This document shows, one piece after another, positions 7,196-16,000 of a stretch of DNA of 51,755 bases. Made by a program: the position numbers and the translations under genes. The notes beneath the pieces are model-generated. The model did not search any database. It worked only from the letters and a program-made list of their open reading frames with translations, and was not told the origin of the DNA. Each line of letters starts with the position of its first letter. The first letter of the stretch is position 1. The DNA is from Acidobacteriota bacterium (GTDB taxonomy: Bacteria; Acidobacteriota; Aminicenantia; JBFLYD01): the NCBI GenBank assembly GCA_040756905.1, contig JBFLYD010000068.1, positions 1 to 51,755 on the forward strand. Reading direction: 5' to 3'.

Positions 7196-9223
7196 ATGAA
7201 AAAATATATACCTTTATTTTTATTTCTTATAATTATAATATTTCCTGTTTATTCAGATGGTTTAAAGCCGATTACGTTCGATGACTTCATAAAGATAAAG
7301 AGATTGGTTGACCCCAGAATTTCTCCTGATGAAAAGTGGGTTGCATATGTTCTTACGGTTTTTGATAAAGAGAAAAACACAAGCAATAGTGATATATACA
7401 TTGTATCAGTCGATGGTAAAGAAACAATTCGACTCACATACAACGAAAAAGCTGATTACAATCCTGAATGGATGCCTGATGGGAGTTCACTTTCATTTGT
7501 TTCCACAAGAGATGGAGTACCTCAGATATGGTTGATTTCTTTAAAAGGAGGGGAGCCCAAGAAGATAACAAATATATCAACTGGAGTCTCAGGACAGGTG
7601 ATTTCTACGGATGGAAAGTATTTTTTGTTTTCTTCAGAAGTTTACCCTGGATGCAAGGATGATGAATGCAATAAGAAAAAAGAAGAGGAAAAGGAAAAGA
7701 GCAAGGTAAAAGCTATAATTACAGAGAGGTTGTTTTTCCGTTATTGGAACCACTGGACCCATGATAAAAGAAGCCATCTTTTTATCGTAAATTCAGATGG
7801 GAGTGAATTAAAAGATTTAACGCCAGGTGATTATGATGTTCCACCACTGGACCTTGGAAGTGGTTCAGATTATGCTTTTTCTCCAGACGGAAAAGAAATA
7901 GCTTTTGTTTCAAACAGAGACCCTGTTATTGCCATTAGCACTAATAACGACATTTTCCTAATTCCAGTACAAGGGGGTGAGCCCAAAAAAATAACTGAAA
8001 ATAAAGCAAATGATAATCAACCTGTTTATTCTCCTGATGGAAGGTATATTGCCTACAGGGCAATGCAAAGGCCAGGCTTTGAAGCTGACAGATATCGATT
8101 GATGCTTTATGAAAGAAAAACTGGAAAAGTTTTAAACTTAACTGAGAATTTTGATAGCTCTATAGGCTCGATAGTCTGGTCACCCGATGGAAAATTTATC
8201 TACACTACATGTGAGGATCAAGGATATGAATCGATTTTTAGAATAAGTATTCCTGATGGAAATGTTACAAAAATCTCTGAGAAAAGCACAAACGGAAACC
8301 TAAATATTTCTCCTGATGGGAAAAATTTAGTTTTTACAAGACAGAGTATCAATCATCCCAGTGATGTATATACATGTGATGCAGATGGGAAAAATTTAAT
8401 TCAGATTACCGATGTTAATAAAGAGATACTTTCAAAACTTGAAATGAATTCTTTAGAAGAGTTCTGGTTTAAGGGAGCAGGAGGAGATAATGTTCATGGA
8501 TTTCTGTTAAAGCCTCCAAAGTTTGAGCCAAATAAAGAATATCCGATGATCTATCTTATCCATGGAGGACCCCAGGGAGCTTTTGGTGATGAATTTCATT
8601 ATCGATGGAATGCTCAGATGTTTGCCTCTTCAGGCTATGTAGTTGTTATGGTTAACTTTCATGGAAGCACAGGATATGGGCAGAAATTTACAGATTCCAT
8701 AAGTGGAGATTGGGGAGGGAAACCCTTTGAAGATTTGATGAAAGGACTTGACTATGTTCTCAACAAATATCCTTTCATAGATAAAAATCGCATTGCTGCA
8801 GCAGGAGCTTCCTATGGAGGATACATGATAAATTGGACTGCAGGACATACTGATAGATTCAGATGTCTTGTGAGTCATGCAGGAGTTTTTAATTTAATCA
8901 GCAAGTATGGATCAACTGAAGAGTTGTGGTTTCCTGAATGGGAATTTAAAGGAACTCCATGGACAAATAAAGAAATGTATGAGAAATTCTCTCCCCATAA
9001 TTATGTTAAAAACTTTAAGACTCCCACACTTGTAATCCATGGAGAACTTGATTTTAGGGTTCCTGTAACAGAAGGCTTGCAGATGTATACCTCCCTTCAG
9101 AGGATGGGGGTTCCTTCAAAACTTGTATATTTTCCTGATGAGGGGCACTTTGTTACAAAACCTCAGAATGCTGAGCTCTGGTGGAAAACTCTACACGAAT
9201 GGTTTAAGAAGTGGTTGAAATGA
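7196..9223 (+). CDS. Secreted S9-family prolyl oligopeptidase / acylaminoacyl-peptidase-like enzyme
   Basis: A signal peptide (residues 1-20) is followed by a beta-propeller with several PD40-type repeats (ISPDEKWVAYV, SPDGKEIAFVS, YSPDGRYIAYR, WSPDGKFIYT, ISPDGKNLVFT; residues about 40-400). A C-terminal alpha/beta-hydrolase follows. The catalytic serine is in GASYGGY (about residue 539), the aspartate in GELDFRVP (about 619) and the histidine in DEGHF (about 651). The HGGPQGAFGD stretch forms the oxyanion region. Length 675 is typical. It probably trims short peptides in the periplasm. The ribosome-binding site AAAGGAGAGG lies just upstream. The stop codon overlaps the next gene's start (ATGA), so the two genes are translationally coupled. 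Confidence 0.92.
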   Translation: MKKYIPLFLFLIIIIFPVYSDGLKPITFDDFIKIKRLVDPRISPDEKWVAYVLTVFDKEKNTSNSDIYIVSVDGKETIRLTYNEKADYNPEWMPDGSSLSFVSTRDGVPQIWLISLKGGEPKKITNISTGVSGQVISTDGKYFLFSSEVYPGCKDDECNKKKEEEKEKSKVKAIITERLFFRYWNHWTHDKRSHLFIVNSDGSELKDLTPGDYDVPPLDLGSGSDYAFSPDGKEIAFVSNRDPVIAISTNNDIFLIPVQGGEPKKITENKANDNQPVYSPDGRYIAYRAMQRPGFEADRYRLMLYERKTGKVLNLTENFDSSIGSIVWSPDGKFIYTTCEDQGYESIFRISIPDGNVTKISEKSTNGNLNISPDGKNLVFTRQSINHPSDVYTCDADGKNLIQITDVNKEILSKLEMNSLEEFWFKGAGGDNVHGFLLKPPKFEPNKEYPMIYLIHGGPQGAFGDEFHYRWNAQMFASSGYVVVMVNFHGSTGYGQKFTDSISGDWGGKPFEDLMKGLDYVLNKYPFIDKNRIAAAGASYGGYMINWTAGHTDRFRCLVSHAGVFNLISKYGSTEELWFPEWEFKGTPWTNKEMYEKFSPHNYVKNFKTPTLVIHGELDFRVPVTEGLQMYTSLQRMGVPSKLVYFPDEGHFVTKPQNAELWWKTLHEWFKKWLK

Positions 9224-9999
9224 TAGAAAGTTATTTAGAGTTTGGAAAAAGAATAGCTAAAGAAGCAGGATTAATACTAAAAGAAAGATTTGGAAAAGTT
9301 GAGGATGTTGATTATAAAGGCGCTGTAAATTTAGTTACAGAAGCTGATTTTGTCTCCCAGGATTTTACAAAAAAAGAAATTAACAGAAATTTCCCTGAGC
9401 ATGGGATTTTATCAGAAGAGAACCTTGAAGAAAATTCCTCTTCTAATTTTAGATGGATAATTGACCCTTTAGATGGAACCACAAACTATGCCCATAATTT
9501 TCCTATTTTTTCTGTTTCCATTGCCCTTGAAGAAAATAAAGAAATTGTTTTAGGAGTTGTTTACAATCCGATTCTCGATGAACTTTTCTGGGCAGAAAAA
9601 GGAAAAGGCGCTTATCTTAATGGCTCGAGAATTAAAGTTTCTTCTGTTTCTTCACTGAGTGAAAGTCTTCTTGCAACAGGATTTCCATATGACATAAGAG
9701 AGAGTGATGAAAATAATTTAAATTATTTCTCAAAGTTCGCTTTAAGAGCTCAGGCTATAAGAAGATGTGGTTCAGCTGCCCTTGATATGTGCTATGTGGG
9801 ATGTGGAAGGTTCGATGGATACTGGGAGATAAAGCTCTCTCCATGGGATGTCGCAGCAGGAATTCTTATAGTGAAAGAAGCAGATGGAATGGTTTCTGAT
9901 TTCAATGGTAGTGAAATTGATATGTATTCTAAAGAAGTCTTGGCTTCCAATGGAAAAATCCATTCTCAGATGATCCAGATCTTTAAAGATACTAAATAA
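9220..9999 (+). CDS. suhB: Inositol monophosphatase family protein
   Basis: About 259 residues with the complete metal-dependent phosphatase signature: E in ILSEEN, DPLDGTTNYAHNFP (metal-binding aspartates) and the C-terminal WDVAAGILIVKEADG. These residues hold two or three magnesium ions and hydrolyse phosphate monoesters such as inositol-1-phosphate; related enzymes act on fructose-1,6-bisphosphate or PAP. The ATG at 9220 overlaps the previous stop codon as ATGA and has AAGAAGTGG upstream. A GTG at 9211 would be in frame but has no properly spaced ribosome-binding site. The exact substrate cannot be read from the sequence, so the symbol marks the family only. Confidence 0.88.
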   Translation: MIESYLEFGKRIAKEAGLILKERFGKVEDVDYKGAVNLVTEADFVSQDFTKKEINRNFPEHGILSEENLEENSSSNFRWIIDPLDGTTNYAHNFPIFSVSIALEENKEIVLGVVYNPILDELFWAEKGKGAYLNGSRIKVSSVSSLSESLLATGFPYDIRESDENNLNYFSKFALRAQAIRRCGSAALDMCYVGCGRFDGYWEIKLSPWDVAAGILIVKEADGMVSDFNGSEIDMYSKEVLASNGKIHSQMIQIFKDTK

Positions 10000-10352
10000 T
10001 GTTAAAATTCATATTTTTGGGAATTAAGTCACAAATTTGTGAATTTTTGTATATTATTGATAATTAATAAATTAAATTAATTTTTTGTAATTTCTTAGTT
10101 AATCTTTTCTTATTTTTTTAAAAAATCAAACTTTATTTAAGTATCTCCTTCAATTTTTTAATTTACTGTTCTTCCATTATTTACAAGGGATTTCGCTCAT
10201 ATAAAGGATAGCTCAAAGTATTGGAATGATTTTTGCATATAGTTTTATGGAAGCTCAAGAAATGACAATCATTGATTTATTAAAAATATTGCGATTAAAA
10301 GAAAATTATCAAGAGTTTTTTGATAATTTCAATTCAATTGAAAGGAGATGAA
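10000..10352. other. AT-rich leader region of redox island 1
   Basis: There is no gene in these 353 bases. The left part is very AT-rich without a clear terminator hairpin. The right part holds a sigma-54-type promoter at 10221-10237 and a 5' untranslated region of about 105 bases ending in AAAGGAG. The enhancer sites expected for an NtrC-type activator should lie at about 10080-10200, but I see no convincing inverted repeat there. Confidence 0.5.
10221..10237 (+). promoter_or_regulatory. Sigma-54 (-24/-12) promoter of redox island 1
   Basis: TTGGAATGATTTTTGCA matches the consensus YTGGCACGRNNNTTGCW at every position except two cytosines. The invariant GG (10223-10224) and GC (10235-10236) are at the correct 12-base offset. 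Transcription would begin near 10248, about 105 bases before the cytochrome-porin start codon. An NtrC-type activator is encoded at the end of the same gene cluster. Confidence 0.7.
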
Positions 10353-11630
10353 ATGAAAAAATCCAGTATTTCGATTGTATTGATTCTTTTGTTTATTATT
10401 TGTTTTTCTCAATTAGTTCAAGCTCTTCCCACATTTTCCAGGAAATATGAGACAAGTTGTTCCACCTGTCATGTGGCTATTCCCAAACTTACAGCTTTCG
10501 GAGAGAGTTTTCGACTCAATGGGTATCAGATTCCTGAAGGGGATGAAGAGTACTTAAAGGAAAAGCCTGTTTCTTTAGGAGCAACTCCTTGGAAGAAAGT
10601 CTGGCCGGACGCAATATGGCCTGGAGCCATACCAGGTTCTTTTCCTCTATCTGCTTTTATCATGTCAGATGTGAATCAACCGTTGGAAGGAGAGGAAAAA
10701 GAAATGGAGCTGGAATTTCCCCATGAGGTTGAAATTTTCATGGCTGGCACAATGGGAGACGATGTTCCTTTTTTTGCAGAAGTAGAGATCGAAGAGGGAG
10801 AGGTGGAAGCAGAAGCCTGGGTTGGCTTCTACAATGTATTCAATTCTGATAGAAGAACTGTTAATTTTAGAATAGGCTCTTTTGAAATTAATCCTTTACC
10901 AGTTGCTTTTGACCATCTGAGATTAAGTAAAACCCATTATCTTTATAATAACTGGCGTATGCCAGGAAGTGAGAACAGGTTTAGATTAAGAGGTGGAAAG
11001 CCAGGATTTGAAATTAATGGAATTTTAGGTAGTGGTTTTTATTACAGTGCAGGATTGGTTGACCCTGAAGGAGGCTTTGATAGTTATGGAACAATACGTT
11101 TTAAATTAGGAGGAACACCTTTCGATCGCTCAGCTCCAACGGAAGAGGCTACCAAAGAGGCAATAGGTGTGAAGCCAACAGGTTTCTGGATAGATAATTC
11201 ATTTGAACTGGCTGCTTTTGCCTATTTCGGTAGAGCCCATGTGATTGGTGAAGTTAAGGATAGTTTTAACCGGTATGGAATAGGCGCACGCTGGAACTAT
11301 CAGAATCTACATCTATCAGGAGGATATCTCATAGGAGAAAATAAGGACCCATATGGTAGATTGAGCGCTCAGAGTGTGGATTCAAGAACATGGTTTGTTG
11401 AGGCTAATTATTATATATTTCCATGGCTTATTGCAGAGGCAAGATATGAGTCCTTAGAGCTTGATGAACCTACAGACTATCGTGTCACCGATATTGATCA
11501 GACTAATGTAATTGTGGGACTTAGCTGGACGATCAGAGCAAACATAAGGTTAATTACAGAAGCTACTCTCTATACCAAGGGAGTTGGTAAAACCGATATA
11601 TTTAATGTGCGCCTAGTCTTTGGGTTTTAA
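10353..11630 (+). CDS. Cyc2-like fused monohaem cytochrome c / outer-membrane porin (copy 1)
   Basis: The 425-residue product has a signal peptide (about 1-24), then LPTFSRKYETSCSTCH with one c-type haem site (C36-H40), followed by PKLTAFGESFRLNGYQIP. The arrangement of haem site, P-L-FG, F-NGY and then a beta-strand-rich domain ending in Phe (RLVFGF) is that of Cyc2-type cytochrome-porins, known in iron oxidisers as outer-membrane proteins that pass electrons across the barrel. ATG 10353 is chosen because AAAGGAG precedes it; the upstream in-frame TTG has none. A second, divergent copy lies at 38424-39647. Related proteins also occur in organisms not known to oxidise iron, so the substrate is open. 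It opens a cluster of copper and iron-sulfur redox genes. Confidence 0.75.
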   Translation: MKKSSISIVLILLFIICFSQLVQALPTFSRKYETSCSTCHVAIPKLTAFGESFRLNGYQIPEGDEEYLKEKPVSLGATPWKKVWPDAIWPGAIPGSFPLSAFIMSDVNQPLEGEEKEMELEFPHEVEIFMAGTMGDDVPFFAEVEIEEGEVEAEAWVGFYNVFNSDRRTVNFRIGSFEINPLPVAFDHLRLSKTHYLYNNWRMPGSENRFRLRGGKPGFEINGILGSGFYYSAGLVDPEGGFDSYGTIRFKLGGTPFDRSAPTEEATKEAIGVKPTGFWIDNSFELAAFAYFGRAHVIGEVKDSFNRYGIGARWNYQNLHLSGGYLIGENKDPYGRLSAQSVDSRTWFVEANYYIFPWLIAEARYESLELDEPTDYRVTDIDQTNVIVGLSWTIRANIRLITEATLYTKGVGKTDIFNVRLVFGF

Positions 11631-11718
11631 TCAGGAAAATTTTTTAAATTTAGTGAAATCCAAAAGATTTTTTAAGAAAAAAATAAATTGAATAAATTAT
11701 TTATTAATGAGGAGGAAC

Positions 11719-12327
11719 ATGATGAAGAAATCTATAAAGATATTTCTTTCAATTTTATTACTGCATAGCATTATTTTAACTGTTTCGGGAGAAGAAAAAG
11801 GAGGTACAGTAGCTGGAACTATAAAATATAAATATGTAAATAAATATCCAGCAGTGGTTTATATCGAAGAAATAACAGGGATGAAGTTCGACCCTCCAAA
11901 AAAGCCAGTTGAAATGGATCAAAAAGGAAAGGAATTTATACCTCGAATTCTTCCAATCCTTGCAGGTACAACGGTTAATTTTCTCAACAGTGATGACATG
12001 GAGCATAATGTATTCTCTCCCGATGGAGAAAAGTATGATTTAGGTACGTGGGGTAAAGGACTGAAGCGAAGTTATACATTCAAGAATTCTGGAGCATATA
12101 CCCAACTTTGTTCTCTTCATCCTGAGATGGTTGCGTATATAATAGTTGTTAAGACACCATTCTTTTCGATAACAGATCCCGAAGGAAATTTTAAAATTCC
12201 CAATATTCCGCCAGGAACCTGGAAGCTGAAAGTCTGGCATGAACGATTTAAGCCAAGACAGCTTGAGAAGCAATATGAGGTGAAAATAGAAGCAGAAACG
12301 GAGACAAAACTATTGATCGAGTTATAA
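11719..12327 (+). CDS. Exported cupredoxin (plastocyanin-like) with C-terminal carboxypeptidase-regulatory-like domain
   Basis: After a signal peptide (about 1-25, ending before EEKGGTVAG) comes a cupredoxin fold. Likely type-1 copper ligands are His in DMEHNVFSPD and Cys-His-Met in LCSLHPEM. This pattern resembles the methylamine-utilisation/plastocyanin-like proteins found near periplasmic cytochromes. The last 50 residues (TDPEGNFKIPNIPPGTWKLKVWHE) form a small beta domain as in carboxypeptidase-regulatory-like modules. The start is ATG 11719, since the earlier ATG at 11707 lies inside the ribosome-binding site GAGGAGG. It probably shuttles electrons in the periplasm between the membrane CuA proteins and the outer-membrane cytochrome. 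Confidence 0.8.
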   Translation: MMKKSIKIFLSILLLHSIILTVSGEEKGGTVAGTIKYKYVNKYPAVVYIEEITGMKFDPPKKPVEMDQKGKEFIPRILPILAGTTVNFLNSDDMEHNVFSPDGEKYDLGTWGKGLKRSYTFKNSGAYTQLCSLHPEMVAYIIVVKTPFFSITDPEGNFKIPNIPPGTWKLKVWHERFKPRQLEKQYEVKIEAETETKLLIEL

Positions 12328-12354
12328 AAAGGAAATGTCAATAAAGATATAATC

Positions 12355-12882
12355 ATGCGCAACCGGATAATTCAAATTCTAATTTTCATTTTAATTGTAA
12401 TAGTTTCAGGCCTTATAGGATTTTTTGCAGGAAACATGAATTTAAATCCTAAAAAGAGGGATATCACTATCCGCGCTTTTAGATATGGTTATAACCCTGA
12501 AATTATAAGAGTTAACCGTGGTGACCTTATAAGGCTACGATTTATATCCGAGGATGTAATTCATGGTTTCTACCTTGAAGGATATGACCTTGATGTTATT
12601 ATCACTCCATTGCAATCTAAAGTTGAATTGCATAAACCAAGTCAGCCGGGGAAATCTAAAAATGTGGAGGAAGTTGTGTTTATTGCTGAGCGCGAAGGAA
12701 AATTCCGTTACAGATGTTCTCAGACATGCGGATATATGCATCCATTCATGTTAGGTGAATTGATAGTAAGGCCAAATCGATTGCTGCCCACAAGTTTTGG
12801 GCTTGCGATAGGTATCCTTATAGGAGGATTTTTTATAGCCCTTTTGAAGAGGGAGAATTCCGGTAATGTCAATGGTGAATAA
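12355..12882 (+). CDS. Membrane-anchored CuA-type (cytochrome oxidase subunit II-like) cupredoxin
   Basis: The 175-residue protein has an N-terminal membrane anchor (about 7-26), a cupredoxin domain and a second hydrophobic segment near the C-terminus (about 146-165). The CuA ligands are complete: H70 in DVIHGFYL, then C121, C125, H129 and M132 in CSQTCGYMHPFM, the CxxxCxxxHxxM motif of cytochrome oxidase subunit II and nitrous oxide reductase. The usual long subunit II N-terminal hairpin is absent, and no subunit I gene is in the window. It starts 27 bases after the cupredoxin gene and ends 3 bases before the iron-sulfur protein gene, so it is part of one transcript. Confidence 0.82.
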   Translation: MRNRIIQILIFILIVIVSGLIGFFAGNMNLNPKKRDITIRAFRYGYNPEIIRVNRGDLIRLRFISEDVIHGFYLEGYDLDVIITPLQSKVELHKPSQPGKSKNVEEVVFIAEREGKFRYRCSQTCGYMHPFMLGELIVRPNRLLPTSFGLAIGILIGGFFIALLKRENSGNVNGE

Positions 12883-12885
12883 AAC

Positions 12886-14304
12886 ATGCGGATTGATCTT
12901 TTTAAAAAAATTCCAGCTTTAAAATGGTTGTGTCAACGTCGATGGTTTCAATTCGCAGTAATCTTACCCAACCTTTTTTTATTTTTATTTTTCCTTACTG
13001 CTGGAACATTCGGAAGTCCTGTGGGGAATCGAAATATTATAATCATTTTTGTCTGGATTCTCTGGTGGTTTCTTCTAATCAGTTTAATGGTTCCATTTTT
13101 TTCCCGTATCTGGTGTACAGTCTGTCCGTTTCCCTTTTTTGGAGAATGGTTACAGAGGAGAGCTCTAATACGTGCCCGTGGCATTGACCCTAAAAAGAAA
13201 GAAGGACCTGGTATAACAGTTGGAAGGAATCGGTACTTTGGTTTAAACCTTCGATGGCCAAAAGTCCTCTCAAACATCTGGATTCAAAATATAGGATTTT
13301 TAGCTCTATGTACATTCAGTGCTCTGTTCCTGACTCGCCCGATCGTAAGCGTATTTGTGCTGGGGTCTCTCTTTTTAATTGCTACAGTTATGCACCAGAT
13401 TTACCGACAGCGGGCTTTTTGCAATTATGTGTGTCCTGTTAGTGGATTTCTAAGTCTTTATTCTATGACTTCTATGGTTGAAGTTCGATCTAAAGATTAT
13501 GATGTATGCGTGAGATGTAAGGATAAAGGATGTCTTGCAGGAAATGACAAGGGTTGGGGATGCCCCTGGATGCTTTATCCGAGTAAGCTGGACCGGAACA
13601 ACTATTGTGGTCTCTGTATGGAATGTTTTAAAACATGCCCCTACGATAATATGACAATAAACTTGAGGCCATTTGCATCAGATACGAAGCTTAAGGGATA
13701 TGATGAGGCATGGAAGGCTTTTATTATGCTAACACTGGCTATAGCTTACTCCCTTATTTATTTAGGCCCATGGTCTTTTTTTAAAGATTGGGCTAACATA
13801 ACCGAGAAATGGGACTTGGCTGGGTTTATTGCCTATGGAATAATGTTGTGGATATCAGCACTGCTTTTGATGCCCGGTATCTATTATCTTGCTGTTTATA
13901 CAGGAAGGAAGCTCTCAGGTTCAAATACTCCTTCATTTAAAGAAATGTTTCTCAATTTTGCCTATCCCCTTGTTCCTCTGGGTCTTCTTGCTTGGATAGC
14001 ATTCAGCTTTCCTCTTATCCTGGTTAATGGTTCATATATACTGATGGTTCTTTCGGACCCATTTGGGTGGGGATGGAATCTATTCGGAACTGCAAATATT
14101 AAGTGGACTCCAGTTATTCCTCACTGGACTCCATACATCCAGGTTTCTTTGCTTCTCATCGGGTTGTATTATTCCCTTAAAAAAGGATACATCCATGCTT
14201 TACAACTTTACAGCAGCCGTTCAGAGGCAATAAGAGGTTTTGCACCTGTGGCAATACTTCTCACAGGAATTGTTTTGTTTTTCCTGAGGTTATATGCAGG
14301 GTAA
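12886..14304 (+). CDS. NosR/NapH-like polytopic membrane protein with 4Fe-4S ferredoxin clusters
   Basis: The 472-residue protein has about eight membrane helices. WCTVCPFPFFGEW and FCNYVCPVSGF are the paired CxxxCP-type motifs typical of NapH/NosR/CcoG membrane iron-sulfur proteins. Between helices lies a cytoplasmic ferredoxin-like loop: CVRCKDKGC...GC and CGLCMECFKTCP (about residues 208-255). The family moves electrons between quinol and periplasmic acceptors, as NosR does for nitrous oxide reductase. No FMN-binding domain as in full NosR is present. Lying between two CuA protein genes, it is the best candidate for the inner-membrane, quinone-linked end of the chain. Its 3' end lies within a few bases of the next start. 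Confidence 0.8.
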   Translation: MRIDLFKKIPALKWLCQRRWFQFAVILPNLFLFLFFLTAGTFGSPVGNRNIIIIFVWILWWFLLISLMVPFFSRIWCTVCPFPFFGEWLQRRALIRARGIDPKKKEGPGITVGRNRYFGLNLRWPKVLSNIWIQNIGFLALCTFSALFLTRPIVSVFVLGSLFLIATVMHQIYRQRAFCNYVCPVSGFLSLYSMTSMVEVRSKDYDVCVRCKDKGCLAGNDKGWGCPWMLYPSKLDRNNYCGLCMECFKTCPYDNMTINLRPFASDTKLKGYDEAWKAFIMLTLAIAYSLIYLGPWSFFKDWANITEKWDLAGFIAYGIMLWISALLLMPGIYYLAVYTGRKLSGSNTPSFKEMFLNFAYPLVPLGLLAWIAFSFPLILVNGSYILMVLSDPFGWGWNLFGTANIKWTPVIPHWTPYIQVSLLLIGLYYSLKKGYIHALQLYSSRSEAIRGFAPVAILLTGIVLFFLRLYAG

Positions 14305-14308
14305 AGCA

Positions 14309-15280
14309 ATGAAAGATAAAAGAGAGAAAATAGTGGAGTTTCTTGCAATTCTTGTAGTTGTATTATGCATCATTGGAAGTATTTTATTTCCATTGTCATA
14401 TGAATCTGAATCTGTAAAAAGATATTTCCAAAAGGGAAATAGAGTTATAACCATTACCGGTGTATTTGAGGAAGGAGTATGGACTGATGAGGAGGTTCGT
14501 GGGGGGAACTACTGGTATCGGAAATATTCTCCAGCACGACCGGTATTGCAGGTAGGACAGGAAATAATACTACGTTTAAAGAGCGCTGATGTAATTCATG
14601 CTTTTTATTCTCCTGGACTTGGTATAGGACCTGTAGATGTATATCCAGGCCAAGTAGTTGAGATAAAAGTAATACCAGAAAAAGTAGGTATTTTTGAATA
14701 CTACTGTACTACAATGTGCGGTGGACCTCACTTCGGGATGCGAGGAGAAATAGTTGTGCTTGGCAGGGATACTCAATCAAACCAATCTTTACCGTCAAAA
14801 AGTTTAAATTTTGGGAAGTACTGGCTTGAAAAACCTCCTCCACCTGATGCAAGACCAGTTGAATACGGGAAATGGTTATATCGTCAAAAAGGCTGTTTCA
14901 CCTGCCATGGATTAAATGGAGAAGGCGGTATTCAAAACTGGAACTATGTGAAAAATGTTATTCCTGCTTTAAATATTTTATCTGAAAGGATGATGTTATT
15001 TGATAAGGAAGATGCAGATGAAATTGTGAAATTACTCGAGAGGGGGATCGATTTAGAGAAAATTTCAGAGCTTCCTGTTCCACGTTATAATGTTGTACTG
15101 GCTCAATATAAAGCAATCCGCGATGTTATTAAAAAAGGAAGTCTCCCTGGAAAGAAAGATCCTGAGGGACCGATGCCACCGCTATTGATGCCCTCATGGG
15201 AACAACTGTTATCAGATTCTGATATAGATGCTATTATTGCTTATCTTCTAACTTTACAGCCATGGGAGGAAGAAGAATGA
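14309..15280 (+). CDS. CuA-domain protein fused to cytochrome c (subunit II / CtaC-like)
   Basis: An N-terminal anchor (about 8-30) leads to a CuA domain: H97 in DVIHAFYS and C133, C137, H141, M144 in CTTMCGGPHFGM. It continues into a class I cytochrome c domain with CFTCH (196-200) and a late methionine-rich loop (PMPPLLMPSW) for the sixth haem ligand. This is the layout of cytochrome-c-fused oxidase subunit II; the CuA part also resembles the C-terminal domain of NosZ. No catalytic subunit lies nearby. An in-frame ATG at 14294 would overlap the previous gene by 11 bases; 14309 gives a normal charged N-terminus. The stop codon overlaps the Sco gene start. Confidence 0.85.
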   Translation: MKDKREKIVEFLAILVVVLCIIGSILFPLSYESESVKRYFQKGNRVITITGVFEEGVWTDEEVRGGNYWYRKYSPARPVLQVGQEIILRLKSADVIHAFYSPGLGIGPVDVYPGQVVEIKVIPEKVGIFEYYCTTMCGGPHFGMRGEIVVLGRDTQSNQSLPSKSLNFGKYWLEKPPPPDARPVEYGKWLYRQKGCFTCHGLNGEGGIQNWNYVKNVIPALNILSERMMLFDKEDADEIVKLLERGIDLEKISELPVPRYNVVLAQYKAIRDVIKKGSLPGKKDPEGPMPPLLMPSWEQLLSDSDIDAIIAYLLTLQPWEEEE

Positions 15281-15870
15281 AGAAGGCAATTTACATACTT
15301 TTTATCGGTCTGATTATAAGCTTTGGCATTTTAATAATTCGGGGGATTTATCATTCGAAATCCTTTTATGCCCTGAAACCAGGTGATTTGATTCCTGATG
15401 CAATTCTTAAGGATCAGGATGGTCGTGAATTCTTTATCTCTGATCTTAAGGGGAATATTTTGTGTCTTGCTTTTATATATACTCGCTGCAATGTGCCTTC
15501 AATGTGTCCTTCAGTAACCGAAAAACTTGTTAGAACTAAAGATTTATTGATTAATAGAGGTTTTAATAGAGTCATATTTATATTAATCAGCTTCGATCCA
15601 TCATGGGATACACCGGATAGGCTAAAAGAATATGCTTCTCAATATGATGTGGATTATACTTTCTTCAGGTTTGCATCTGGAGACCCTCAGACTATTGCAA
15701 ACCTCAGTCGGGCATTTAACATATATTATCGGGAGGCGTCTAACGGAATATTTGAGCATAATATTGTAGTATCTTTGATTGACCAGAATGGTATTTTGAG
15801 AAAATATTTCTTGGGCACTGAATGGAGAAAGGAAGATCTGATTTCAGAAATAGAGTTTCTGATAAAGTAA
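15277..15870 (+). CDS. Sco1/SenC-family copper chaperone
   Basis: The protein has about 197 residues, an N-terminal membrane anchor (about 4-22) and a thioredoxin-like fold. The copper-binding motif is TRCNVPSMCP (two cysteines separated by five residues, followed by proline, a spacing found in many bacterial Sco-like proteins). The distal histidine is in FEHNIVV. Sco proteins load and reduce CuA centres, which fits two CuA proteins in the same cluster. ATG 15277 is chosen because GGGAGGAAGAAG precedes it and ATGA overlaps the upstream stop. It is the last gene before a pair of hairpins and the regulatory genes. Confidence 0.88.
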   Translation: MKKAIYILFIGLIISFGILIIRGIYHSKSFYALKPGDLIPDAILKDQDGREFFISDLKGNILCLAFIYTRCNVPSMCPSVTEKLVRTKDLLINRGFNRVIFILISFDPSWDTPDRLKEYASQYDVDYTFFRFASGDPQTIANLSRAFNIYYREASNGIFEHNIVVSLIDQNGILRKYFLGTEWRKEDLISEIEFLIK

Positions 15871-15880
15871 ACCCCGTTGG

Positions 15881-15959
15881 AAAGGACGGGGCTTTAACCC
15901 CGCCCTTTCTATAAGGAACTAAAACTTTATTTATATCATCCCCGCCATAAAGGGCAGGG
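15881..15959. terminator. Two GC-rich hairpins between the redox genes and the two-component genes
   Basis: Hairpin 1 is AAAGGACGGGG (15881-15891) facing CCCCGCCCTTT (15898-15908). Hairpin 2 is CCCCGCC (15940-15946) facing GGGCAGGG (15952-15959), followed by TTTTCT. The second, with its short T-run, could terminate plus-strand transcription or attenuate it. They are conspicuous because the surrounding DNA is AT-rich, and they may be a dispersed repeat. The 130-bp gap shows nothing else. Confidence 0.55.
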
Positions 15960-16000
15960 TTTTCTAAGAGGGTAAATCTAAGCTACTAACAGCAAGCTCC

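Noticed and set aside
10320-10352. N-terminal extension of the first cytochrome-porin gene from the TTG at 10320
   Set aside because: The extension carries no ribosome-binding site and would put charged residues before the signal peptide; AAAGGAG precedes ATG 10353.
12948-13277. 109-codon minus-strand frame opposite the NosR/NapH-like gene
   Set aside because: It is a shadow of a well-supported gene on the plus strand and shows no domain or start signal.
14309-15280. Nitrous oxide reductase or complete cytochrome oxidase operon
   Set aside because: The CuA motif alone suggested it, but the NosZ catalytic-domain histidines and any haem-copper subunit I are absent from the whole window.
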